Origin: Marinobacter sp. DY40_1A1
GTDB lineage: Bacteria > Pseudomonadota > Gammaproteobacteria > Pseudomonadales > Oleiphilaceae
Length of the DNA: 64,000 bases
Reading direction: 5' to 3'
NCBI RefSeq assembly: GCF_016597815.1
Contig: NZ_VCHA01000001.1
Span: forward strand, 620,001 to 684,000
Within the stretch, counting starts at the first letter, position 1. Each line of letters begins with the position of its first letter. Under the pieces are notes generated by a model. That model was not told where the DNA came from, did not search any database, and was given only the letters and a program-made list of their open reading frames with translations. This document shows positions 33,811 through 42,710 of the stretch, piece after piece. The position numbers and the translations under genes are program-made.

Positions 33811-34910
33811 GCGCAGCTAATCAGCAGAAGAAAGCCGCGCAACGGGTGCCGGCCGAAGTGGTTTTTCACGACGAACTGGAGCGCATAGCTGCCATGGATC
33901 TTGGGCCCATACCGCCAGGTTGGCGTATGTCGCCGAGGGCAGTTGAGAAGTTTGTGCTGGGCGATGAAAGCCTGGGCATTGAGTGCAAGTTTGTGGCGGA
34001 TCGCGCCATGGTTACCCGTATCATCATTTCCTTGTGCACTAACCGGGGCTGTTTGCTGGTTGGCGAGCCGGGTACGGCCAAGTCCTGGCTTTCTGAATTG
34101 CTCACGGCGGCCATTTCAGGGGATTCTACTCTGGCTTTACAAGGTGGAGCGATCACTCAGGTTGGGCAGCTTCTGTATAGTTGGAACGACGCCATCCTTG
34201 CGACCAAAGGCCCTTGTTTCGAGGCGCTGGTGCCGAGCCCGCTAATGCGCGCCATGATGGAAGGTCGGTTGGTACGGTTTGAGGAAATCGCCCGTTGCCC
34301 GCAGTCGCTGCAAGATGCGCTGTTGTCGGTTTTGTCCGACCGGATTGTTGTCATTCCAGAAATTCCCGGAGACGATGGTGTGATACTGGCCCGGGATGGG
34401 TTTAACCTGATAGCTACCTCTAACAGCGTTGATGCTGGCGTGAATGAGATGAGTGCTGCTCTCAAGCGCAGGCTGGATTTTGAGGAAATCCGGCCAATCA
34501 GGAATCTGCCGGATGAAATAGGCATTGTTCTGAGGGAGGTGAATAAAGCCAACAAGCGGGCGGGGATCAACGTGGACCTGGACCAGGCTGTTATTGAGGT
34601 GCTGGTTACTATGTTTCACGAGCTTCGCAATGGCCAAACCATGGATGGAAGGAGTACGGATCGCCTGGCGGGCGCAGCACTTTCAACCGCTGAAGCGGTG
34701 TCAGTTGCTCACGCGGCAAGCCTGAATGCCTGGTATTACGGCGGCGGAAACATGACGGTAGAGCAACTGATGCATCACATCATCGGTTCGGCACTTAAGG
34801 ATCATCCGGACGACCGCCGGCGCCTCAAGCACTACTTCGAGACAGCTATTGCACCCCGTAAGGGTGAGGTCTGGGCTCAGGTCTGGGCTCTGCGCTCACT
34901 CATCCATTGA
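33807..34910 (+). CDS. YehL-type MoxR family AAA+ ATPase
   Basis: The 367 aa AAA+ protein has Walker A GEPGTAKS (86-93), Walker B VRFEEIA (about 156-162), and sensor-1 region FNLIATSNSVDAGVNEMSAALKRRLDF. The N-terminal IPPGWRMSPRAVEKFVLG, VPSPLMRAMMEGR and FEEI...QDALLSVLSDR resemble the ATPases of YehL-type clusters, which normally sit with a VWA-domain partner. MoxR proteins act as chaperone-like remodelers. Here no VWA gene adjoins; the coupled upstream gene is the PCMT-GspE fusion (ATGA overlap). Its 3' end overlaps the converging flhB-like gene by 15 bases. The subfamily call is from memory of motifs. Confidence 0.78.
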   Translation: MSAANQQKKAAQRVPAEVVFHDELERIAAMDLGPIPPGWRMSPRAVEKFVLGDESLGIECKFVADRAMVTRIIISLCTNRGCLLVGEPGTAKSWLSELLTAAISGDSTLALQGGAITQVGQLLYSWNDAILATKGPCFEALVPSPLMRAMMEGRLVRFEEIARCPQSLQDALLSVLSDRIVVIPEIPGDDGVILARDGFNLIATSNSVDAGVNEMSAALKRRLDFEEIRPIRNLPDEIGIVLREVNKANKRAGINVDLDQAVIEVLVTMFHELRNGQTMDGRSTDRLAGAALSTAEAVSVAHAASLNAWYYGGGNMTVEQLMHHIIGSALKDHPDDRRRLKHYFETAIAPRKGEVWAQVWALRSLIH

Positions 34911-35213
34911 TGGCTCAGAGTTGTCCCGGCCGGCATCTTCGGGCGTGCGGCCGCGTATGTGAAAGGCAAAGGCAAGAATTTCTGCAATAACCCGGTAAAG
35001 ATTCTCGGGGATTTCGTCATTCAGAGACAGGCGCGCGAGAATGCCGGCTAACTCGGCGTTTTCATAAAGGGGTACGTTGTTCTCTCTGGCTATCCTGATA
35101 ATTTCATCGGCCAGTTCGTAAGTGCCTGTGGCCGTGATGGTCGGGGCTTTTTCGCCGTCGTATTTCAGTGCAACGGCGGCGCTGGCTGATTGGCCCTGAT
35201 TTTTCTCTTTCAT
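34896..35213 (-). CDS. FlhB C-terminal-domain-like protein (EscU/YscU/FlhB family)
   Basis: The start ATG at 35213 overlaps the fliK-like stop (ATGA), giving 105 aa. The core SASAAVALKYDGEKAPTITATGTYELADEIIRIARENNVPLYENAELAGILARLSLNDEIPENLYRVIAEILAFAF corresponds to the post-cleavage part of FlhB. It lacks the membrane domain and has AVALKYD without a preceding NPTH. Short FlhB-like proteins of this kind can replace the cleaved FlhB fragment in some bacteria. Pairing with a FliK-like gene suggests an accessory export-switch role. It is distinct from the full FlhB at 13773. Confidence 0.8.
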   Translation of the reverse strand: MKEKNQGQSASAAVALKYDGEKAPTITATGTYELADEIIRIARENNVPLYENAELAGILARLSLNDEIPENLYRVIAEILAFAFHIRGRTPEDAGRDNSEPSMDE

Positions 35214-36559
35214 GCTCGGGTATCCACCAGTCTGTGTTCCAGCTTGGTTGTCGGGTACGAAGGGCTGCCACGACGGCATTCCAGATCGGTCACTTCCAGC
35301 CCCAGTTCCACAAGGCTGCGCCTCAGAAGCGGCAATTCTTCGTTCACCTGCTTTAGCGTTTCCTGTTTTTCTGCCCACACCCGCGCACTGACTTCCTGCT
35401 GGCGCAGGGAAACCTCAAAGTTCAGCGCCCCGGCCAGCTCCAGATCAATGGCAAGATTCAGGCGCCATTCGCTGATGGCAGCGCGTTTTTCGTTACGGCC
35501 CTTGGCTGAAGACTCTTCCTTGTACTGTTCCAGGCGCAGTTGTGCCAGCTTGGGCTCGTTCTGGGGCGTTACCCAGGGTAAGTCCATAAGCAGGGTAGAG
35601 GTGGGTGCGGGCGTGTCACCGCCGCCCCGGGCTGTCAGGATTTGGCTGTGGAGCTGGTTAACTGTAATCCGGTTCAGCATGCCTGCTAACATGCGCAAAG
35701 TCTGGCCCACGGATGTGGGCTCGGAACTCGCTGCTGGTACCACGGCTTGCGGGAATTGCAGCGGCGCCTGAACCAGGCTCGGGCTTGCCAAGGGCATAAG
35801 ACGGTTGAAGGAGGTTGCGGGATTGCCGCCTTGCTCTGCCAGCAGGCTCGTGATCATTCGTCCTATGGCAAGCTTGAGATCGGGCAGTGCGGGCGAGGGT
35901 GTTTGGGTCAGGCGGGATTCTGCAAACAGCCCACTCTCGGCTATCCATTGCCGGATTTGCTGTACGCTGTTGTTCTGATTGCCAGCACCGGGTGCCAGGG
36001 TGTTGCTTGCAGGCAGTCTTGCAAGGAGCGTTTCAATAGCCAGGCGCGCCGCTTCCGGCAGAGGCTGCAGGCCTCGGGCTGTGGGCAGTTGTCCTGGCTT
36101 CAGTTCAGGCACCAAACCCCGGTTCAGGGCAGTCATCAGTTTTGCCAGACCGCTGTCCAGGCTTTGCTGCCAAAGCATCCGTTGCGCCAGAGCCTTGGTG
36201 ATGGCGGCTTCCGGGGTTGCTGCCAGTTTGCCCATTAATTGCAGCTCGTTACCGGCCCGCATCACTTTTACCCAATCCCCTGGCGTTAGTTCCGTTGCAC
36301 CAATGGCCGCATTAACCTGTAACGGCTTGCCTCGTACCTCCAGCATCACTTCGGCACTGCCGCTGCCCTGGCGGTTAATGACTTCTGCCACCCGAGCCAG
36401 TATGGTCTCCCGGTTTGCGAGCTGAATCTGATCCAGTTGCTGTCGGGCAGACAGCGCTATGGTTTCCCGGCCTGGCTGCGAGGCTTCATTGGTTTGCGTC
36501 GGCCTGGGTGTTGCCGGTGCCGGAGGGGTTGGGGACTGTTGGCCGCTGGGTAGTTTCAT
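35210..36559 (-). CDS. FliK-like hook-length-control family protein
   Basis: The protein is 449 aa from ATG 36559 (an in-frame TTG at 36583 would add 8). It is Gln/Ala/Leu-rich, with no membrane segment, and has the region INVQAN-like GKPLQVNAAIGATELTPGDWVKVM. The C-terminal domain (about 330-449; EEQSSAKGRNEKRAAISEWRLNLAIDLELAGALNFEVSLRQQEVSARVWAEKQETL) resembles the FliK Flg_hook domain. A similar gene lies next to ccmA in pseudomonads as I recall. It is coupled with the flhB-like gene downstream. Confidence 0.68.
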   Translation of the reverse strand: MKLPSGQQSPTPPAPATPRPTQTNEASQPGRETIALSARQQLDQIQLANRETILARVAEVINRQGSGSAEVMLEVRGKPLQVNAAIGATELTPGDWVKVMRAGNELQLMGKLAATPEAAITKALAQRMLWQQSLDSGLAKLMTALNRGLVPELKPGQLPTARGLQPLPEAARLAIETLLARLPASNTLAPGAGNQNNSVQQIRQWIAESGLFAESRLTQTPSPALPDLKLAIGRMITSLLAEQGGNPATSFNRLMPLASPSLVQAPLQFPQAVVPAASSEPTSVGQTLRMLAGMLNRITVNQLHSQILTARGGGDTPAPTSTLLMDLPWVTPQNEPKLAQLRLEQYKEESSAKGRNEKRAAISEWRLNLAIDLELAGALNFEVSLRQQEVSARVWAEKQETLKQVNEELPLLRRSLVELGLEVTDLECRRGSPSYPTTKLEHRLVDTRA

Positions 36560-36606
36560 CGCTGCTGACTTGATACCAGACAAGAGTAATCTGTTAGCGC
36601 TTTCGT

Positions 36607-36612
36607 TATAAT
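36607..36612 (+). promoter_or_regulatory. Possible -10 element for the ccm operon
   Basis: TATAAT (36607-36612) matches the sigma-70 -10 consensus perfectly and lies in the divergent gap between the fliK-like gene and ccmA. No good -35 hexamer is visible at 16-18 bases upstream. A transcript from here would have a leader of about 65 bases to the chosen ccmA ATG. Confidence 0.3.
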
Positions 36613-36683
36613 ACGCCGCGCTGGCAACTATTGTCGTGAATACACCCGATGCAATGATGCATCGTCCTGATTACGGGGCCCTG

Positions 36684-37346
36684 ATGTCCGAGCCGTTACC
36701 CTTGATTCCCGAACCACTACTACAGGCTGTTAACCTGCAGTGTGAGCGGGACAAGCGGATACTTTTCCGTGAGTTATCCTTTTCCATACTGCCCGGTACT
36801 GTAACCCGTGTCGAGGGTCCAAATGGCTCTGGTAAAACAACCCTGCTAAGAATTCTGGCTGGCCTGAATGATGCCTGGACAGGTGATTTAAGGTGGTGTG
36901 GGGCGCCGGTGGCAAACCATCGCGAAGAGTTTCTCCGCAACATGCTGTATCTCGGGCATCGTCCGGGTATCAAGCCTTTGCTTACTCCTCTGGAAAACTT
37001 ACGTGCATTAATGGCAGGTCGCAGGCCTGTGTCTGATTCGGCATTAAGCCAGGCCCTGCAAGGCACTGGCCTCGCTGGGTATGAAAACGTACCCTGCCGT
37101 AATTTGTCTGCCGGCCAGCAGCGCCGAGTTGCACTGGCACGGCTGTTAATTGCCGATGAACCCCTATGGCTTCTTGATGAGGTGTTTACCGCCATTGATT
37201 CGGACGGTGTGGCAGCTATTGAGGGCCTTTTGCAACAGCGAGCTGCGGAAGGGGGTGCCGTGTTGGTGACTACTCACCATGAATTGGCGCTGCCGGGTAT
37301 GCACAGGCTGTTGCTTGGCAAGGGAGGCATGACCGATGAACGCTGA
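36684..37346 (+). CDS. ccmA: Heme exporter ATP-binding subunit CcmA
   Basis: CcmA is the ABC ATPase that, with CcmB, C and D, releases heme-loaded CcmE. The ATG at 36684 (MSEPLPLIPEPLLQAVNLQCERD) gives 220 aa, near the family length. A GTG at 36636 and ATGs at 36651/36654 are in frame but would add an unconserved stretch. Walker A GPNGSGKTTLL, signature NLSAGQQRRVALARLL and Walker B LWLLDEVFTA are present. The end overlaps ccmB by 11 bases. Confidence 0.94.
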   Translation: MSEPLPLIPEPLLQAVNLQCERDKRILFRELSFSILPGTVTRVEGPNGSGKTTLLRILAGLNDAWTGDLRWCGAPVANHREEFLRNMLYLGHRPGIKPLLTPLENLRALMAGRRPVSDSALSQALQGTGLAGYENVPCRNLSAGQQRRVALARLLIADEPLWLLDEVFTAIDSDGVAAIEGLLQQRAAEGGAVLVTTHHELALPGMHRLLLGKGGMTDER

Positions 37347-38061
37347 AGTCCGCCCCACAGTGCAGTTGGCCAGTAGCAGTGTTAGTGCTCTGGCTGCCAT
37401 GAAAGGTGTGTTTGCCCGGGATATGAAGGTGGCATTTCGGCAACGTCAGGATCTGCTTAACCCTCTACTATTTTTTATTATGGTTGTTACGCTATTTCCT
37501 CTTGGTGTTAGCCCGGAGGTGTCATTCCTCAGCCAAGCGGGCGCCGGTATACTGTGGGTGGCAGCCCTGCTTTCTGTGTTGCTGTCACTGGATCATCTGT
37601 TTCGTCATGATTTTGATGATGGCACACTGGAACAGCTTGTGCTTCAGCCCCAGCCGCTGTTTCTTCTTGTTTTGGCTAAAACCATGGCGCACTGGATGCT
37701 GACAGGCTTGCCCTTGGTCATTTTAGCACCCGTTCTTGGTGTTATGGTTCATCTCGACGGGAACTCTATTGCTGTTTTGTGTCTAACGCTGCTGATTGGT
37801 ACGCCGGTACTGAGTTTGATTGGCGCTATTGGTGCTGCGTTAACGCTGGGGTTGCGGTCGGCAGGTGTGCTCTTGTCCCTGTTGATCATTCCGCTGTACA
37901 TTCCGGTGCTGATATTCGGCACAGGCACAGTTGCGGCAGCAGCTGAGGGTGCGGCTGTCGGAGCATACCTGGCTTTGATGGGTGCTTTCCTGATGTTGGC
38001 GCTGACACTGGCGCCGTTTGCAGCAGCAGCAGCGCTGAAAATCAGCATGTCGAACGGGTAA
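37336..38061 (+). CDS. ccmB: Heme exporter membrane subunit CcmB
   Basis: CcmB is the six-helix membrane partner of CcmA. The product from ATG 37336 is 241 aa, about 20 longer than usual. An internal ATG at 37399 (MKGVFARDMKVAFRQRQ) would give the typical length, so the exact start is open. The segment AFRQRQDLLNPLLFFIMVVTLFPLGVSPE and the hydrophobic repeats fit the family. It overlaps ccmA. Confidence 0.93.
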   Translation: MNAEVRPTVQLASSSVSALAAMKGVFARDMKVAFRQRQDLLNPLLFFIMVVTLFPLGVSPEVSFLSQAGAGILWVAALLSVLLSLDHLFRHDFDDGTLEQLVLQPQPLFLLVLAKTMAHWMLTGLPLVILAPVLGVMVHLDGNSIAVLCLTLLIGTPVLSLIGAIGAALTLGLRSAGVLLSLLIIPLYIPVLIFGTGTVAAAAEGAAVGAYLALMGAFLMLALTLAPFAAAAALKISMSNG

Positions 38062-38093
38062 AACAAGGTAAACGGTAGGACGGTGACCATCTG

Positions 38094-38837
38094 ATGTGGC
38101 AATTTTTTCACAAACTGGGTTCCCCAAAATGGTTTTTCGGGATATCCACCCGGTTCATGCCCTGGCTGTTGGCTGGCGGCCTACTGCTGTTAATGGCAGG
38201 CGTGGTTTGGGGGCTGGCATTTGCGCCCAAGGATTATCTTCAGGGTAATAGTTACCGCATCATTTTCATCCATGTGCCGACCGCATTTATGGCGCAATCG
38301 ATCTACATAATGATGGCGTCTGCAGCCCTTGTAACTCTGGTTTGGCGCATGAAGCTTGCCGATGTGTTCGTCAAGGCGGTTGCTCCGGTGGGGCTGGTGC
38401 TGACCTTTCTGGCGCTCTTTACCGGAGCAGTCTGGGGCAAACCAACCTGGGGCACCTGGTGGATCTGGGATGCCCGGCTTACCTCCATGTTGATTCTGCT
38501 TTTCCTGTATGGCGGTGTTATCGCACTGGATCGAGCTATCAATGATGAAAAATCGGCAGCCCGTGCGGTCGCTGTGCTTGTGCTGGTAGGGGTAGTGAAT
38601 ATCCCCATTATCAAATACTCCGTAGACTGGTGGAATACACTGCACCAGCCCGCGACGTTCAAGCTCACAGAAAAGCCGTCCATGCCGGCGGAAATGTGGG
38701 TGCCGCTTCTGCTATCAGTGCTGGGCCTGTACCTGATTTTCGGCTGGCTCGCCTGTGTTCGTATGCAGACGGAAATTTTGTCCCGGGAGCAACGCACCCG
38801 GTGGGTGAAAGAATTCGTATTGAAAGGACGGGGCTGA
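38094..38837 (+). CDS. ccmC: Heme handling protein CcmC
   Basis: CcmC attaches heme to CcmE on the periplasmic side. The 247 aa protein has six membrane helices and the tryptophan-rich [23 protein letters not shown] motif that binds heme with CcmE. Two conserved histidines flank it ([11 protein letters not shown] and WNTLHQPAT). It is 32 bases after ccmB and directly before ccmD. Confidence 0.96.
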   Translation: MWQFFHKLGSPKWFFGISTRFMPWLLAGGLLLLMAGVVWGLAFAPKDYLQGNSYRIIFIHVPTAFMAQSIYIMMASAALVTLVWRMKLADVFVKAVAPVGLVLTFLALFTGAVWGKPTWGTWWIWDARLTSMLILLFLYGGVIALDRAINDEKSAARAVAVLVLVGVVNIPIIKYSVDWWNTLHQPATFKLTEKPSMPAEMWVPLLLSVLGLYLIFGWLACVRMQTEILSREQRTRWVKEFVLKGRG

Positions 38838-38840
38838 GCC

Positions 38841-39080
38841 ATGGCATTTGATTCTTTTTCTGCCTTTATCTCTATGGAGGGCCACGGCCCATATGTATGG
38901 GCCTGTTACGCTGTATTTTTCGTGCTGATGGCGGTGATGATGGTCGGCTCGGTGCGAAGCAGGACGGCTGTTATTGAATCCTGCCGTCGTGGTTATGAGT
39001 TTCAGGCCGACAAGGGTAAAGTGGCCACGGCTTCGACATCTTCTGCGTCCTTCGCGCGCGTAAACGTTTCCCAAGACTGA
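38841..39080 (+). CDS. ccmD: Heme exporter protein CcmD
   Basis: CcmD is a small single-pass membrane protein that frees holo-CcmE from the CcmABC complex. The 79 aa product has the typical MEGHGPYVWACYAVFFVLMAVMM helix (about 12-35), then a charged cytoplasmic tail. It starts 3 bases after ccmC and precedes ccmE by 15 bases. Confidence 0.92.
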   Translation: MAFDSFSAFISMEGHGPYVWACYAVFFVLMAVMMVGSVRSRTAVIESCRRGYEFQADKGKVATASTSSASFARVNVSQD

Positions 39081-39095
39081 CTGACAGGTATGTAA

Positions 39096-39569
39096 ATGCA
39101 CCCGATCCGTAAAAAACGGCTGACCATTGTACTGTTTCTGCTGGCAGGACTATCCGTTGCAGTGGCACTGACAACCTATGCGTTGCGTCAGAACATCAAC
39201 TTGTTCTACGACCCAAGCCAGATCTCTGCGGGTGAGGCCCCTGTTGATGTGCGAATCCGCGCAGGCGGCATGGTTGAAGAGGGTTCGGTTGTGCGGGACC
39301 CGGAAAGCCTGAAGGTGGAGTTTCTGGTCACCGATTACAGCGCTTCTGTTCCGGTGGAGTACGTCGGAATTCTGCCTGACCTGTTCGCAGAGGGGCAGGG
39401 CATCGTCGCCATGGGCAGGCTCAACGCCGAGGGCCGTTTTGTGGCGGATCAGGTTCTGGCCAAGCATGATGAAAACTACATGCCTCCGGAAGTTGCCGGA
39501 GCCCTGGAAAAGGCTTCAAATGCGGAGGCCAAGTCGGCGGCTGAAAGTACCAAACCGGCAACCTACTAA
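39096..39569 (+). CDS. ccmE: Cytochrome c-type heme chaperone CcmE
   Basis: CcmE carries heme covalently in the periplasm from CcmC to CcmF. The 157 aa protein has an N-terminal membrane anchor (about 9-28) and a beta-barrel domain. The heme-binding histidine is H124 in [14 protein letters not shown], the System I signature. A short flexible tail follows. Confidence 0.96.
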   Translation: MHPIRKKRLTIVLFLLAGLSVAVALTTYALRQNINLFYDPSQISAGEAPVDVRIRAGGMVEEGSVVRDPESLKVEFLVTDYSASVPVEYVGILPDLFAEGQGIVAMGRLNAEGRFVADQVLAKHDENYMPPEVAGALEKASNAEAKSAAESTKPATY

Positions 39570-39608
39570 ACACCCTACAACCAATAGCCTGATTCCTGGA
39601 GAGCTTTG

Positions 39609-41621
39609 ATGTATCCCGAACTCGGACAGCTTGCACTGATACTGGCGCTGATTCTGGCAGTGCTTCTGTCGGTTGTACCCCTGGTTGGCTCACTCACTGG
39701 CCGGGACAGCCTTCAGGCCTTTGCCAGGCCGCTGACCACCGGCATGTTTGTGTTTGTCGGGCTGGCGTTTGTGGTGCTGACCCATGCCTTCCTGACGGAT
39801 GACTTCTCCGTGGCCTACGTGGCCAACAACAGCAACAGTATGCTGCCCTGGTATTACAAATTCAGCGCAGTGTGGGGTGGCCATGAAGGCTCACTGCTCC
39901 TGTGGATATTGATGCTGACCGGCTGGACCATGGCTGTTGCCATTTTCAGTCGCCGTTTGCCGGCGGTGATGATCTCCCAGGTATTATCCGTGCTCGGCAT
40001 GGTGAGTGTTGGCTTCCTGCTCTTTATCGTCGTGACCTCGAACCCCTTTGATCGCTTGCTCCCCAACGTGCCGGCTGATGGTGCAGACTTGAACCCCTTG
40101 TTGCAGGACTTCGGTCTGATCGTGCACCCGCCCATGTTGTACATGGGCTACGTTGGCTTTGCGGTCGCTTTTGCATTCGCCATTGCGGCATTGATTAACG
40201 GTCGTCTGGATGCCGCATGGGCCAGATGGTCCCGGCCCTGGACAACCGTTGCCTGGGCTTTCCTTTCTATTGGTATCGCGCTCGGAAGCTGGTGGGCTTA
40301 CTACGAGCTTGGCTGGGGCGGTTGGTGGTTCTGGGATCCGGTCGAAAACGCTTCCCTGTTGCCATGGTTGTCGGGTACCGCACTGATGCACTCGTTGGCA
40401 GTGACCGAAAAACGCGGTGTTTTCAAAAGCTGGACAGTACTGCTAGCCATTGTGACCTTCTCACTTAGCCTGCTGGGTACATTTCTGGTTCGGTCTGGCG
40501 TGCTTACCTCGGTGCATGCATTTGCATCTGACCCGGAGCGCGGCACCTTTTTGTTGGCATTGCTGGCACTAACCATCCTGGCCAGCCTGATGCTCTATGC
40601 GTTCCGGGCGCCGGTGGTTCATGTGCGCTCCCGTTACGGCTCTCTGTCGCGGGAAATATTCCTGTTGCTGAATAACGTACTGTTGGTTGCTGCAACCTTG
40701 CTGGTGGCAGTTGGCACACTTTACCCACTGGTTCTGGACTTCTTTGAACTGGGCAAGATTTCTATTGGTGAACCTTTCTTCAATCTGACGTTCAGCCCGC
40801 TGGCTGTGGCGACAGGCCTTCTGCTTGGCGTTGGCACCTTTTCCCGCTGGAAGAAAACCGATGCCGGTTGGCTCGCGCGCAAACTCTTGTGGCCGTTGGC
40901 GGTCAGTGTGTTGCTTAGTACGGCGGTCATGATCGTGTATGGCGGATTCAAGCCTTGGGCGTTCCTTGGCGTATTTACAGCCGTATGGGTAACCACTGCA
41001 ACTTTCTGGGATCTTTGGGACAAGTCTTCATCGAAAAAGGGGCGAATTCATGGTCTCAAACGGCAGTCCCGCAGTTACTACGGCATGGTACTTGGTCACC
41101 TGGGCCTCGCTCTCACCATGGCAGGCGCAACGGTGGTGTCGAACTATGGTATTGAGCGCGATGTGCGCATGGTGCCGGGAGATGTAGCTGAGGTTGGGGA
41201 TTACCAATTCCTGTTTGTGGATATAGGTGAGCGCCGTGGACGGAATTTTACTGCGCAATACGGTACGTTCGAGATCATGCTGGATGGCAAGCGTATCGCT
41301 GAACTGCACCCTGAAAAGCGCCAGTACGCGGTTGGCATGAGCGTTATGACAGAAGCGGATATTGATGCCGGTCTGTTCCGGGATATATTTGTGGCTGTCG
41401 GTGAACGTATTTCAGACAACGCCTGGGCTATTCGCCTGCAGTATAAGCCGTTGATCCGCTGGCTCTGGCTTGGCGCTTTGTTTATGGCCGCAGGTGGTTT
41501 CCTGGCCATCTCGGATCGCCGTTACCGGATACGCGAACGGGCGACTGAAAGCCGAGCGTCCTCTGCACCATCGTCGCCAGCGCAGCCGGGCTCTCAGGGC
41601 GCAGCCGGAGCGGTTTCATGA
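39609..41621 (+). CDS. ccmF: Heme lyase subunit CcmF
   Basis: CcmF ligates heme to apocytochrome c. The chosen ATG at 39609 (MYPELGQLALILAL) follows GGAGAG and gives 670 aa. There are about 14 membrane helices, with the tryptophan-rich WGGWWFWDPVENASLLPWLSGTALMHSL heme-binding segment and conserved histidines. It overlaps ccmG by 4 bases. A Ser/Ala-rich C-terminal tail (about 645-670) is unconserved. Confidence 0.96.
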   Translation: MYPELGQLALILALILAVLLSVVPLVGSLTGRDSLQAFARPLTTGMFVFVGLAFVVLTHAFLTDDFSVAYVANNSNSMLPWYYKFSAVWGGHEGSLLLWILMLTGWTMAVAIFSRRLPAVMISQVLSVLGMVSVGFLLFIVVTSNPFDRLLPNVPADGADLNPLLQDFGLIVHPPMLYMGYVGFAVAFAFAIAALINGRLDAAWARWSRPWTTVAWAFLSIGIALGSWWAYYELGWGGWWFWDPVENASLLPWLSGTALMHSLAVTEKRGVFKSWTVLLAIVTFSLSLLGTFLVRSGVLTSVHAFASDPERGTFLLALLALTILASLMLYAFRAPVVHVRSRYGSLSREIFLLLNNVLLVAATLLVAVGTLYPLVLDFFELGKISIGEPFFNLTFSPLAVATGLLLGVGTFSRWKKTDAGWLARKLLWPLAVSVLLSTAVMIVYGGFKPWAFLGVFTAVWVTTATFWDLWDKSSSKKGRIHGLKRQSRSYYGMVLGHLGLALTMAGATVVSNYGIERDVRMVPGDVAEVGDYQFLFVDIGERRGRNFTAQYGTFEIMLDGKRIAELHPEKRQYAVGMSVMTEADIDAGLFRDIFVAVGERISDNAWAIRLQYKPLIRWLWLGALFMAAGGFLAISDRRYRIRERATESRASSAPSSPAQPGSQGAAGAVS

Positions 41622-42154
41622 AGCGGTTTTTACTGTTCCTGCCGTTGCTGGTAGCCATCATAGTGGGTGCATTCCTGTTTGCCGGTATCGGTAAAGATCC
41701 CACCAAGCTGGATTCCGCCCTGGTTGGAAAGCCGGTTCCGGTATTCAGTCTCAAAAGCCTCAAGCAACCTGAGGCGACCCTTGATGAGAGCCTGTTCCAG
41801 GGTGAGGTTACCCTGTTGAATGTGTGGGGTACCTGGTGCCCTGCATGCCGGGACGAGCATGCTGATCTGATGTGGTTGGCGCAGGAAAGGAAGGTTCCAA
41901 TTATCGGCTTGAACTACAAAGACAACAGAGATGACGCTTTGGTCTGGCTGGACAGGTTGGGCGATCCATACCGTACAGTGATCTATGACCCAAAAGGCAC
42001 TCTGGGTTTTGATCTGGGTGTTTATGGCGCGCCAGAAACCTTTGTTATTGATGCATCCGGTGTTGTGCGTTATCGCCATGTAGGTGTGGTCAACGTCGAG
42101 GTGTGGGAACAGATCCTGTTGCCAGTGATTACTAAAGCGCGGGGGAATGGCTGA
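41618..42154 (+). CDS. ccmG: Thiol:disulfide oxidoreductase CcmG (DsbE)
   Basis: CcmG reduces apocytochrome c cysteines before heme attachment. The 178 aa protein has an N-terminal membrane anchor (about 4-24) and a thioredoxin fold with active site WCPAC (C74/C77) in LLNVWGTWCPACRDEH. The cis-proline region is GAPETFVID. The start overlaps ccmF (ATGA) and the stop shares one base with ccmH. Confidence 0.96.
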   Translation: MKRFLLFLPLLVAIIVGAFLFAGIGKDPTKLDSALVGKPVPVFSLKSLKQPEATLDESLFQGEVTLLNVWGTWCPACRDEHADLMWLAQERKVPIIGLNYKDNRDDALVWLDRLGDPYRTVIYDPKGTLGFDLGVYGAPETFVIDASGVVRYRHVGVVNVEVWEQILLPVITKARGNG

Positions 42155-42633
42155 TGCTCCGTATTATGTGTTTCCTGCTGGCTATTCTTGCATCCGGCAT
42201 AACCTCTGCAGATGTTTCTGCTGTGTATGGTTTTGACAGCCGCAGTGAAGAGCAACGCTACCAGAATTTGATTGCAGAACTGCGCTGCCCCAAATGCCAG
42301 AACCAGAACATTGCGGATTCAAATTCCCCCATTTCCAAGGATATGAGAAATGCGGTTTATCAAATGATGCAGGAGGGGGCCAGCAATGATGAAATTGTTG
42401 AGTCTCTGGTAGGCCGCTTTGGTGAGTTTGTGAAATACAAGCCTGATCTGGACAGTCGAACCTTCGTTCTCTGGGCAACGCCTGCAATAGCCGTTTTGGG
42501 TGGTTTGCTGGTGGTGGCCGGGGTGGTTGTTCGTTCTCGTCGGGCGGGCACAGCAGCGCCAGCACTCAGTGCAGACGAGCAGGCCCGTATTGAAAAAATG
42601 CTTGCGGAAAAAAATCGTAACGGCAAGGCCTGA
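42154..42633 (+). CDS. ccmH: Cytochrome c maturation protein CcmH
   Basis: CcmH is a membrane-anchored thioredoxin-like partner in apocytochrome reduction. The 159 aa protein has a signal peptide (about 1-19), the redox motif LRCPKCQNQNIADSNSP (C45/C48) and a C-terminal membrane helix (about 109-128). A TPR extension is absent because CcmI is encoded separately next. Confidence 0.95.
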   Translation: MLRIMCFLLAILASGITSADVSAVYGFDSRSEEQRYQNLIAELRCPKCQNQNIADSNSPISKDMRNAVYQMMQEGASNDEIVESLVGRFGEFVKYKPDLDSRTFVLWATPAIAVLGGLLVVAGVVVRSRRAGTAAPALSADEQARIEKMLAEKNRNGKA

Positions 42634-42710
42634 ATAGCACTTAGTTCAAACGCCTGGCTTCGTAGCTGTACGCACCGTTTTATTCATTTTGAACCTGTGA
42701 TGATATTTCC

